From positions 1 through 64,000 of the forward strand of contig NZ_JABBNC010000017.1 of the NCBI RefSeq assembly GCF_012933445.1: DNA of 64,000 nucleotides, written 5' to 3'. Positions 39,319-47,264 of this stretch are shown piece by piece. The DNA comes from Actinoplanes sp. TBRC 11911 (GTDB taxonomy: Bacteria > Actinomycetota > Actinomycetes > Mycobacteriales > Micromonosporaceae). Position 1 is the stretch's first letter; each line of letters opens with the position of its first letter. The notes beneath the pieces were generated by a model. That model saw only the letters and a program-made list of their open reading frames with translations. It did not search any database and was not told the DNA's origin. The translations under genes were made by a program, and so were the position numbers.

Positions 39319-41997
39319 GTGACTGACGATCTCCGGGGCCGGCAGGCGGAGCTGTCGGCGATCCGGCGGGTGGTGTCTCGCCTGCCTGATCGGCCCGGGC
39401 TGCTCGTCGTGCGCGGCGGCGCGGGGATCGGCAAATCGTCGCTGCTCGCGGCCGCCGCCCGGGAGGCGGCCGGGCGCGGGATCGACACGCTCTCGCTGGT
39501 CGGGGTGCAGTCCGAGTTCCGGATGCCGTTCGCGGCCGCGCTCACCCTGCTCGGCATGCTCGGCGGGACCGAGCCGGTGCCGGAGCCCGGCGACGACGAA
39601 CGCTACGAGTTCCAGCTCGGCCTCGCCCTGCGCCGGGCCGCGACCGTGCGGGCCGCCGACCGTCCACTGCTGATCGTGGTCGACGACGCGCAGTGGCTCG
39701 ACTCGGCGAGCTGGGCGGCGATGGGCTTCGCCGGCCGGCACGTCGAGTCGGACCCGATCGTGGTGCTGCTGGGCATGCGCGACGGCGCCGAGACCGAGGC
39801 ACGCCTCGACGGGCTGGGCGCGCTGGAGCTGCGGGTGGAGCCGCTGTCCGAGAAGGAGTCGGCGGCGCTGCTCGGCGACCTGTCGCCGGGGCTGTCGCCG
39901 CTGCTGCGCGGCCGGGTCCTCGCCGAGGCGGCCGGCAACCCGCTGGCCCTCGCCGAGCTCGCGGTGGCCGCCGCGCGCGCCGGCGCGGACGGTCTGCTGC
40001 TGGCGACGCTGCCGCTGACCACCCGGCTGGAACGCGCGTTCGGCGCGGCCGCCCGCGAGCTGCCGCCGCGGACGTGGGCGCTGCTGCTGGTGGCGGCGCT
40101 GGACGACGGTGACCGGCTGGACGAGTTCCTGGCGGCCGGGGCGCTCGGCGGGGACGAGCCGCTGACGGTCGAGGACGCGGAACCGGCGATCGCGGCCCGG
40201 CTCATCGACGTCGACGACGCGTTCCGGCTGCACTTCCGGCACCCGCTGGTCCGCTCGGCGATCCGGGAGGGCGCCAGCCTCTCGCAACGCTTGCGTGCGC
40301 ACGCAGCGCTGGCCGGGGTGGCCGGCGACCCGGACCGCGCCGTGTGGCACCGCGCGGCGGCCACCGTCGGCACCGACGACGGGCTCGCCGAGGATCTCGG
40401 CCGGCTCGCGAGACGGCTGATGGACCGCGGCGCGCCCGGCCCGGCGCGGCAGGCCTGGGAACGCGCCGCGCGGCTCACCTCGGTGCCCGGCCGCCGGTCC
40501 GCGATGCTGCTGCAGGCCGCGGTCAGCTCGCTGGAGACCGGCGACCTCGCCCGGGTCGACAAGCTGCTCCCGCAGGTGCTGATCGACGAGCTCAGCCCGG
40601 ACGACCAGGTGCTGCTGTGGCTGGTCTCGGAGACCACCCGCGGCGGTACGTGGTCGGGGGCGTCCCGGCTGCGCGGCCACCTGGACGCGACGATCCGGCT
40701 GCGCGACGCCGGACGGCCCCGGCAGTCGCTGCTGACGCTGTGGCGGGTGGCCCTGCGGACGTACCACTCGAACCCGGACGCCGACCTGCGCGCGGGCATG
40801 CTGGCCCTGCTGGACAGCCTCGGCCTGCCACCGTCGACGCCGCGGCTGGTCGGCGCGCTCGGCCTGATCGCCCCGCTGGAGCGTGGCGCCGAGGTGGTGG
40901 CGCGGACCCGGGAGCTGCTCGGGCGCATCGACCTGACCGCGTACGAGATGCACGAGATCAGCACCGGCGCGAGCGGGGTCGGGGCGCTCGGGCCGGCGGC
41001 TCAGCTCGCCGCCGACGCCGTCGAGCTGCTGCGCGAGCAGGGACACCTGGTGACGTTGACCCAGGCCCTGGTGAATCAGGCCTGGATCGCGGCGCAGCGC
41101 GGGAACGCGTCGCTGGCCCGGACCGCGGCGGCCGAGGCGGAGGAGCTGGCCGCGGACACCGGGCAGCGCAACTTCATGCTCACCGCGATGCTGTCCCGGG
41201 CGCAGGGCGAAGCGCTGCGCGGCAACGGCGACGAGGCCCGGATGCTGGCCGAGAAGGCCGAGCAGGTGCTGCTGTCGATCGGCGCGCACACGCTGCTCGG
41301 GCTGGTGCGGATCGCGCGGGGCGTGCAGGCGCTGGCGGACGCGCGGTTCGCCGAGGCGCACGAGGAGTTCGACGCGATCTTCGAGCCGTCCGGGCCGGGC
41401 TACCACCCGTACCTGCGGTTGTTCGTGCTCGCGCACCTGGCCGAGGCGGGCGTGGCCAGCGACCGGCGGGACAGCGTCGCGCGGCGGGTGCGGGAGGTCG
41501 AGTCGATCACCGGGATTTCGGTGCTGACCGTGGGCCTGACCTGCGCGCGGGCGATGCTGGCCGACGCCGACGAGGAGTTGGGCGCGGCGCTGGGCGGCGA
41601 GCTGAGCGAATGGCCGTTCGAGCGGGCGCGGCTGCAACTCGCGTACGGCAGCCGGGTGCGACGGCGCCGCCCGGCGCTGGCCCGGCCGATCCTGCGCGCG
41701 GCGGTGGAGACCTTCGACGCCCTGGGTGCCCGTCCGTGGGCCGAGCGCGCGCAGGCGGAGTTGCGGGCGTCGGGTGAGACGCGCCGGCGTACCACCGATG
41801 CCACCGACCAGCTGACGCCGCAGGAGCTGCAGGTGGCCCGGCTGGTGGCGGAGGGATTGAGCAACCGCGAGATCGCCGGGCGGCTGTTTGTCTCGCCGCG
41901 CACGATCAGCAGTCATTTGTACCGGATATATCCGAAGGTCGGGGTCTCGTCGCGCACCGAGCTCGCGACGGTTGTGACGCGCAGTTACGTCGTTTGA
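39319..41997 (+). CDS. LAL-type LuxR transcriptional regulator
   Basis: The 892-residue regulator has an N-terminal AAA/NTPase (Walker A GGAGIGKSSLL at about residues 33-43; Walker B PLLIVVDDAQWLDSAS near 118). A large TPR-like helical middle follows (rich in Ala/Leu/Arg, for example ARTAAAEAEELAADTGQRNFMLTAMLSRAQGEAL), then a C-terminal LuxR HTH (about 825-885: LTPQELQVARLVAEGLSNREIAGRLFVSPRTISSHLYRIYPKVGVSSRTEL). This is the MalT/LAL architecture that usually needs ATP and an inducer. It starts with GTG behind a leaderless -10 element. The SDR gene 72 nt downstream is the likeliest target. Confidence 0.93.
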   Translation: MTDDLRGRQAELSAIRRVVSRLPDRPGLLVVRGGAGIGKSSLLAAAAREAAGRGIDTLSLVGVQSEFRMPFAAALTLLGMLGGTEPVPEPGDDERYEFQLGLALRRAATVRAADRPLLIVVDDAQWLDSASWAAMGFAGRHVESDPIVVLLGMRDGAETEARLDGLGALELRVEPLSEKESAALLGDLSPGLSPLLRGRVLAEAAGNPLALAELAVAAARAGADGLLLATLPLTTRLERAFGAAARELPPRTWALLLVAALDDGDRLDEFLAAGALGGDEPLTVEDAEPAIAARLIDVDDAFRLHFRHPLVRSAIREGASLSQRLRAHAALAGVAGDPDRAVWHRAAATVGTDDGLAEDLGRLARRLMDRGAPGPARQAWERAARLTSVPGRRSAMLLQAAVSSLETGDLARVDKLLPQVLIDELSPDDQVLLWLVSETTRGGTWSGASRLRGHLDATIRLRDAGRPRQSLLTLWRVALRTYHSNPDADLRAGMLALLDSLGLPPSTPRLVGALGLIAPLERGAEVVARTRELLGRIDLTAYEMHEISTGASGVGALGPAAQLAADAVELLREQGHLVTLTQALVNQAWIAAQRGNASLARTAAAEAEELAADTGQRNFMLTAMLSRAQGEALRGNGDEARMLAEKAEQVLLSIGAHTLLGLVRIARGVQALADARFAEAHEEFDAIFEPSGPGYHPYLRLFVLAHLAEAGVASDRRDSVARRVREVESITGISVLTVGLTCARAMLADADEELGAALGGELSEWPFERARLQLAYGSRVRRRRPALARPILRAAVETFDALGARPWAERAQAELRASGETRRRTTDATDQLTPQELQVARLVAEGLSNREIAGRLFVSPRTISSHLYRIYPKVGVSSRTELATVVTRSYVV

Positions 41998-42068
41998 CTC
42001 ACGTTAGACACGCCGTCCGCTTCGTACGGTCGACACAAAGATCGTGCGCGAGGAGGACCACACCACTC

Positions 42069-42971
42069 ATGCCGAAGAACATCGTCGTCAGCGGCGCATC
42101 CAGCGGCTTCGGCCGGATGACGTCGCGCGCGCTGGCCGAGCAGGGCCACACGGTGTTCGCGGGCATCCGGGACGTGGCGGGGCGTAACGCCGAGCCGGCC
42201 GACGAGGCCGCGGCCTACGCCCGGGGCCGCCGCGTCGATCTGCGGGTGATCGAGCTGGACGTGACCTCGGCCGAGTCGGTGAAGAACGCGACCGCCGGCA
42301 TCCTCGACCAGGGGGGTCGGGTGGACGTGCTGGTGCACAACGTCGGGGCGATGGTGGTGGGCCCGGCCGAGGCGTTCACCCCGGAGCAACTGGCCGACCT
42401 GTACGACACGAACGTGCTCGGCGCCCACCGGCTGAACCGGGCGATGCTGCCGTCGATGCGCGCGAACGGCGACGGCCTGCTGCTCTGGATCGGCAACGCG
42501 GGCGCCCGGGCCGGCAGCCCGCCGTACCTGGCGCCGTACTTCGCGGCCAAGGCCGGGCTGGACGCGCTGGCCGCGAACACCGCGCTGGAGGTGGCCCGCT
42601 TCGGCATCGAGACGACGATCGTGACGCCGGGCTCGTTCACCCGCGGCACGAACCACTACGCGCACGCGGGCGCGCCGGCCGACGCGGCGGTGGCGGCCGA
42701 GTACGAGCTGCGCTACCCGCAGCTGATGGAGCAGATCGGCGCGAAGATGGCGATGCTCGAACCCGCGGGCATCGACGCCGCCGTGATCGCGCGGCTGATC
42801 GTCGAGGTGGTCGCGATGGACAAGGGCACCCGCCCGCTGCGCGTGCACCACGAGCCGAGCGGGCAGGGGGCCACGGCCGTCGACGAGGTGGCCGACCGGG
42901 TGCGCGGCGAGTTCCTGGCCCGGCTCGGCCTGTCCGACCTGCTGCATCCGAGCAACCCCGAGGAGAACTGA
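42069..42971 (+). CDS. Short-chain dehydrogenase/reductase
   Basis: The 300-residue SDR has the cofactor motif SGASSGFGRMTSRALAEQGHTV (TGxxxGxG variant), then LDVTSAESV, VLVHNVGAMVVGPAEAF (NNAG variant), catalytic IGNAGARAGSPPYLAPYFAAKAG (Ser is replaced by the SPP context, YxxxK present) and IVTPGSFTRGTNHYAHAG. Length and the PGSFTRGTNH stretch put it among classical SDRs acting on alcohols or ketones with NADP. GAGGAGG lies 12 nt before the ATG at 42069. It follows the LAL regulator on the same strand and ends at a strong hairpin. Substrate unknown. Confidence 0.88.
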   Translation: MPKNIVVSGASSGFGRMTSRALAEQGHTVFAGIRDVAGRNAEPADEAAAYARGRRVDLRVIELDVTSAESVKNATAGILDQGGRVDVLVHNVGAMVVGPAEAFTPEQLADLYDTNVLGAHRLNRAMLPSMRANGDGLLLWIGNAGARAGSPPYLAPYFAAKAGLDALAANTALEVARFGIETTIVTPGSFTRGTNHYAHAGAPADAAVAAEYELRYPQLMEQIGAKMAMLEPAGIDAAVIARLIVEVVAMDKGTRPLRVHHEPSGQGATAVDEVADRVRGEFLARLGLSDLLHPSNPEEN

Positions 42972-42982
42972 GCTTTTGTCCC

Positions 42983-43023
42983 GAGCGGCGCGGCTGCCCG
43001 TTGCCCGGCCGGCCGCGCCGCTC
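42983..43023. terminator. Bidirectional terminator
   Basis: GAGCGGCGCGGC (42983-42994) pairs perfectly with GCCGCGCCGCTC (43012-43023) across 17 nt. It lies between the convergent SDR (ends 42971) and methyltransferase (ends 43040) genes. Confidence 0.7.
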
Positions 43024-43039
43024 CCGGTCCGTGGCAGCG

Positions 43040-44104
43040 TCACGGCACCAGGCGGTAGAAGCGGAAGAACGGGTGCTCGATCGGCAGGATCTCGCTGGCC
43101 GCGAAGCCGGCGTCGGCCGCCAGCGCGGCCATGGCGGCCGGTCGCATCAGCGTCCCGACCGGTTGCGGGTCGGCGCCGACCAGACCCTGCGGCAGGCACC
43201 ACAACGCGCTCACGCCGCCGAGGAACCGCTCCACCGGGTCGCCGGGCGCGGTGAACGTCTCGGCCGCGCGCTCGTCCATGACGATGACGGTGCCGCCGGG
43301 CCGTACCGCCGTGCGCGCGTTGCGCAGCACCTCGACCGGTCGCGGGAAGTCGTGCACACATTCGAAGAAGAACACGACGTCGTACCGGCCCACCGCGCCC
43401 GTGCCGCCGGTCAGGTCGGCCACCTCGAAGTCGATCCGGTCCGCGACACCCTGCTCGGCGGCGTTACGCCGGGCGGTGGCGATCGAGGCCTCGTCGTTGT
43501 CGAAGCCGTCCACCCGCACGTCCGGATAGGCCCGGGCCAGCTCGATCGAGGACCAGCCCGCACCGCAGCCATAGTCGGCGACCCGGGCGCCTCCGGCCAG
43601 CCGATCCACCACGTCGGGCACCTGCGGAAGCCACTCGGCGGCCAGCGAATTCACGTACGCGGGCCGGTTCAGGGCCGCCTGCGCGGTGACCGCGTCGGCG
43701 CCGTATCGCGCATAGGGGAGGCCGTCGCCGGTGCGGTACGCGTCGGCCAGATCGGGCAGCACGCCGCCGATCGCCGCCGCGGCGTGGGCGAGGCCGCCGA
43801 GGTAGGCCGGGCCGGTCACCTCGACCAGCACGTCCGAGGCGCCGTCGGCCAGCGCGTACCGTGCGGTCGCCGGGTCGTCGCCGTCGATGGTCACGAACCC
43901 GCTGATCGCCTGCGACTGCAGCCACTCATGCGTGTAGCGGGGGGCGGTTCCGGTGTGTTTGGCCAGCTCGTCGGCGGTGAGGCCGCCGCCGGTGCAGGCG
44001 AGCGTGTGGTAGTACCCGAGCCGGATGCCCAGGTAGACGCAGGACAGTTCGATCGTGGCGACGCCGGCCGTGAACAGGCGGTCGGCTAGCTCTTCGGTAC
44101 CCAT
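43040..44104 (-). CDS. Methyltransferase with N-terminal winged helix
   Basis: The 354-residue protein has an N-terminal winged-helix region (ELADRLFTAGVATIELSCVYLGIRLGYYHTLA, then LTADELAKHTGTAPRYTHEWLQSQAISGFV) like Rv2258c-type enzymes. A Rossmann methyltransferase domain follows: RVADYGCGAGWSSIELARAYPDVRVDGFDNDEAS (motif I and acidic loop), DFEVADLTGG, YDVVFFFECVHDFPRPVEVLRNARTAVRPGGTVIVMDE. The C-terminal part is conserved: GGVSALWCLPQGL and AGFAASEILPIEHPFFRFYRL. It has a good AAGGAG site 9 nt before the ATG. Substrate unknown, probably a small molecule. It lies between two large regulators and could be controlled by one of them. Confidence 0.87.
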   Translation of the reverse strand: MGTEELADRLFTAGVATIELSCVYLGIRLGYYHTLACTGGGLTADELAKHTGTAPRYTHEWLQSQAISGFVTIDGDDPATARYALADGASDVLVEVTGPAYLGGLAHAAAAIGGVLPDLADAYRTGDGLPYARYGADAVTAQAALNRPAYVNSLAAEWLPQVPDVVDRLAGGARVADYGCGAGWSSIELARAYPDVRVDGFDNDEASIATARRNAAEQGVADRIDFEVADLTGGTGAVGRYDVVFFFECVHDFPRPVEVLRNARTAVRPGGTVIVMDERAAETFTAPGDPVERFLGGVSALWCLPQGLVGADPQPVGTLMRPAAMAALAADAGFAASEILPIEHPFFRFYRLVP

Positions 44105-44167
44105 GGCGGTGCTCCTTCCGGGAATTTCGCTGTCACCCGGGAAGGCGTCAGACGGGAGCTGACATCG

Positions 44168-47104
44168 TCAGGTGCGCCAGCGAACCGCGGTTTCCGGCTG
44201 GTACGCGCAGACCCGGCCGGTCTTGATCGCGTTGCGCAGATGCCGCGCCAGCGCCGGATCGGTGCGTTCGACGGCCGTGATCGCCGCACGGATGCGCATG
44301 GTGACCGCCTTGCGGGCCCGGTCGGCCGGATCGCCCTCGGCGCGCGGCCGCCCGCCCAGCCCGATCGCCGCGCGCAGCTCGGCCACGATCGCCTCCCGCT
44401 CGGCGAGGATCCGGGCGTCGCCGGTGCCGTCGGCGAGCGCCGCGTCGAGCGTGGCCAGCCGGGCTCGATAGGCGGCGCGGGCGGTCGCGTCCAGCCGCGG
44501 TCCCAGGTCGCCCGCGCTCTCGACGCCGGCCAGCTCGACGGCCGGCACCGGCCGATGCGGCCGCGCCAGAAGCACGGCGAGGTCCCGGATGCCCTTGCCG
44601 TCGGCCACCACCGAGGCGGTGCCGCGCCATTCGACGTGCCAGTACCGGCCGTCGCGGCGTAGTACGCCCTCGTCGCGAACCGGCGCCGGCCGGGGCAGGC
44701 CGGCCTCGGCCCGCACCTGCCCGGCGAGGAGCCGGGCCCCGGCGTGCTCGTAGTCGGCGAGCGCCCGCTCGAAGTAACCGTGCGCCTCGCGGTGCCGCCC
44801 GAGCAGCGCACAGAGCCGCCCCAACTGGTGACCGACGGTGCCGAAGACCGCGGCGCCGATCCCGTCCACGGCCCAGAGCCGCTCGAACGGCCGCAGGTCG
44901 CTCAGCACCCGTGCCGCGGCCCGCTCGTCGCCCAGCCGGACCGCGATCTCGGCCAGCGCCCAGTGTCCTTCGAGCCATTCGGCGTCCGGCGCGATGTCCG
45001 CCGCGGCCGTTTCGACGTAGGCGTTCAAGGTCGCCCGCGCCTCGGTGTCGTCGCCCGCGGCGAGCAGGACGACCGCGGGAGCGGCGCGGTAGAAGATCTG
45101 CAACGGCACGACGGCGACCTGGTCGAGCAGCGCGCGCATCTCGCCGGCGAGCTCGGCGGCCCGGCCCGCGGTCAGGTGGGCGTGCATGCGCAGCGCGAGC
45201 CCGAGCAGCACGGCGTTGCCGCTGCCGGCCCGGGCGCCGATCGCCTCGGCGGTGGCGGCGTGTGCGAGCGCGGCGTCCGGGTCGCCGGTCAGCAGGGCGC
45301 GGGCGCCGCGCCAGATCTCCGGCAGCCATTGGTAGAGCGGGATGCCGGCCGCCCCGGCGTCGCGCCGGTACGCGGCGATCTCGGCGTCGACCCGGGCGAG
45401 GTCGCCGCGTTCGAAGTAGGCGAGCAGGCGCAGCCGCCGGGCCAGCAGTCTCGACTCACGACCGGCCGCGACGGCGAGCATCCGGTCCGCCGCCGCCAGG
45501 CGCGCGGTCACATGTTCCGGACCCGCCACCGCGTCGCAGTACGCCGCGAGCACCCCGGCCGTCGTGGCCGGATCGCCGGTCCGCTCCGCCATCGCGACCG
45601 CCTCCTGCGCCAGCCGCCGCCGCTCCCCCGGCCCGGCGAGCCCGGTGAGCGCCATGGACAGCCGCCCGAGCAGCGCGGCCTTCACCGGTGAGTCACCCGT
45701 CTGCCGCGCGAGCGCGTCGCGCAGCATTTCCGCGTACGCCTCGTCGGCGATCGGCACCTCGAACCCGATGACGCCGCCGCCGATGCCGAGCGCCGCCACC
45801 GCGAGATCGTCCGCCCGGCCGGACTCGCCGGCCAGCGCGGCCGCGGCCTCGAAGGACGCCCGGCTGCCGACCGGATCACCGGCGAGACGCTGCGCCCGGC
45901 CGAGCCGGATCAGCACATCGACCCGGTCCGCGGCGGCGCCGTCCAGCGCCCGCCGCAGGTGGGCGACCGCCTGGTCGAAGCCGAGCGCGTCGACGGCCTG
46001 CTCGGCCGCCCGGATCGACCATGCGGCGGCGCGGCCGGGCGCGTCCGGCCCGGACGAGCGCGACCAGTGATACGCGAGCCGTTCCGCGTCACCACTCGGC
46101 TCGATCAATTCGGCTGTCCGGCGGTGGGTACGGCCCGCTTCGCCGCGCGGCAGGTCCGCCACCAGCACCTCGCGCACCAGCGCGTGGGCGAATCGCGGGG
46201 ACGGGCCGGCCGTCACCAGGCCGGCCCGCACCGCCTCGTCGAGCAGGTCGGTCACCGTCTCGGGTGACCGGCCGGTGACCGCTACGACCAGGCGCTCGTC
46301 GATCAGGTCCGGGCCGGCGGTGGCCGTCTCCGCGGTCACCGCCGCGGCCGCGAGCAACGTCGCGCACGACTGGGTCAGCCGCGCGACCCGGCGGCCCAGG
46401 ACCTCGTGCACGCCGGGTGGCACCACGGCCATCGCGGACGAGCCGTGCGCGGCCAGCAGCCGGGCCACCTCGGCGAGGAAGAACGGGTTGCCGCCGGCCC
46501 GCGCCACGACCGCGGCCACGCTGGCGCCGGGCAGCCGGTCGCCGACGATCCGCGACACCAGCGTCGCGGCCGCGACGTCGTCCAGCGGCGGCACGGCGAT
46601 CCGCCGCACGCTGGTCGGCAGGTCCGCGAGCGGGTCGGCAAGGGGGTTCACGCCCGGTTCGTCGCGGCGGGTGCACAGCAACGCCACCGGTGCCGCGGCC
46701 ACCGAACGCAGCAGCGCCAGCGAGGAGGCGTCCGCCCAGTGCAGGTCCTCGAGCACGATCAGCAGCGGCGCCGGCTGCCGTTCGAGCGCGTCGAGCACGG
46801 CGGTGAACAGCACCTGCCGGTCGTCGCGGGACGCGTCGCCGGAATCGAACGGCAGGCCCGGCGCGACCTTGGCGAGCGCGCTCCGCCATGGCCAGTACGG
46901 CGGCATCCCGGCGGCGGAGCACCAGCCCCGCGCGACCCGGAAGCCGTCGAGCCCGGCCGCCACGGCGTCCGCCAGGCTGGACTTTCCCGCGCCGGCCTCG
47001 CCCAGCAGCAGCGCCGCCCGGCCGCTGCCGCGCGCCGCCGGGCGGAACCAGCCGAGCAGATCGGCCAGCAAGCCGTCCCGGCCGACCAGGTCATTCACCC
47101 GCAT
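44168..47104 (-). CDS. Large ATP-binding regulator without LuxR HTH
   Basis: The 978-residue protein starts MRVNDLVGRDGLLADLLGWF and has an AAA ATPase (Walker A GEAGAGKSS at about residues 35-43; Walker B PLLIVLEDLHWADAS near 112). A long TPR-like region follows (about 330-830), then a C-terminal domain of about 150 residues with VLRRDGRYWHVEWRGTASVVADGKGIRDLAVLLARPHRPVPAVELAG. This KGxxDLAxLLxxP motif recurs in actinobacterial ATP-binding proteins and may replace the usual LuxR helix-turn-helix. No HTH is visible at the end. It is divergent from the BTAD regulator across a palindrome. It is probably a transcriptional or signalling switch, but DNA binding is not shown. Confidence 0.85.
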   Translation of the reverse strand: MRVNDLVGRDGLLADLLGWFRPAARGSGRAALLLGEAGAGKSSLADAVAAGLDGFRVARGWCSAAGMPPYWPWRSALAKVAPGLPFDSGDASRDDRQVLFTAVLDALERQPAPLLIVLEDLHWADASSLALLRSVAAAPVALLCTRRDEPGVNPLADPLADLPTSVRRIAVPPLDDVAAATLVSRIVGDRLPGASVAAVVARAGGNPFFLAEVARLLAAHGSSAMAVVPPGVHEVLGRRVARLTQSCATLLAAAAVTAETATAGPDLIDERLVVAVTGRSPETVTDLLDEAVRAGLVTAGPSPRFAHALVREVLVADLPRGEAGRTHRRTAELIEPSGDAERLAYHWSRSSGPDAPGRAAAWSIRAAEQAVDALGFDQAVAHLRRALDGAAADRVDVLIRLGRAQRLAGDPVGSRASFEAAAALAGESGRADDLAVAALGIGGGVIGFEVPIADEAYAEMLRDALARQTGDSPVKAALLGRLSMALTGLAGPGERRRLAQEAVAMAERTGDPATTAGVLAAYCDAVAGPEHVTARLAAADRMLAVAAGRESRLLARRLRLLAYFERGDLARVDAEIAAYRRDAGAAGIPLYQWLPEIWRGARALLTGDPDAALAHAATAEAIGARAGSGNAVLLGLALRMHAHLTAGRAAELAGEMRALLDQVAVVPLQIFYRAAPAVVLLAAGDDTEARATLNAYVETAAADIAPDAEWLEGHWALAEIAVRLGDERAAARVLSDLRPFERLWAVDGIGAAVFGTVGHQLGRLCALLGRHREAHGYFERALADYEHAGARLLAGQVRAEAGLPRPAPVRDEGVLRRDGRYWHVEWRGTASVVADGKGIRDLAVLLARPHRPVPAVELAGVESAGDLGPRLDATARAAYRARLATLDAALADGTGDARILAEREAIVAELRAAIGLGGRPRAEGDPADRARKAVTMRIRAAITAVERTDPALARHLRNAIKTGRVCAYQPETAVRWRT

Positions 47105-47233
47105 ACCGCCAGCCAAGCACAATCTGGTGGAGTCGAGCGAATGCGGAACGCGAACGGTCCGCACGGAAATGGACCGAATTGCATCGGGTGACCAATGTGG
47201 ATGATCTCGGTAGACTGTTCGCGGCTCCCCGGA

Positions 47234-47249
47234 AATTGTCCTGACAATT
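47234..47249. promoter_or_regulatory. Palindrome AATTGTC-CT-GACAATT between giant regulators
   Basis: A perfect 7+2+7 palindrome, extended by CGG on each side with small gaps, lies 15 nt upstream of the BTAD regulator ATG (47265) and 130 nt from the divergent 978-residue regulator. Its AT-rich core stands out in this GC-rich window. It is a likely shared operator. Confidence 0.5.
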
Positions 47250-47264
47250 CGGTATGGGAATGGC

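Noticed and set aside
39289..41916. An 875-residue minus-strand frame opposite the LAL regulator
   Set aside because: High-GC antisense shadow: composition is Gln/Arg/Pro-rich and the plus-strand frame has full Walker and LuxR motifs. The same holds for 5295-7337, 22719-25049 and 20602-22494.
42069..42971. SDR as part of the deoxysugar operon (missing KDF dehydrogenase)
   Set aside because: It lies on the other strand, 2.8 kb beyond the GntR gene, behind the LAL regulator. Nothing ties it to the operon.
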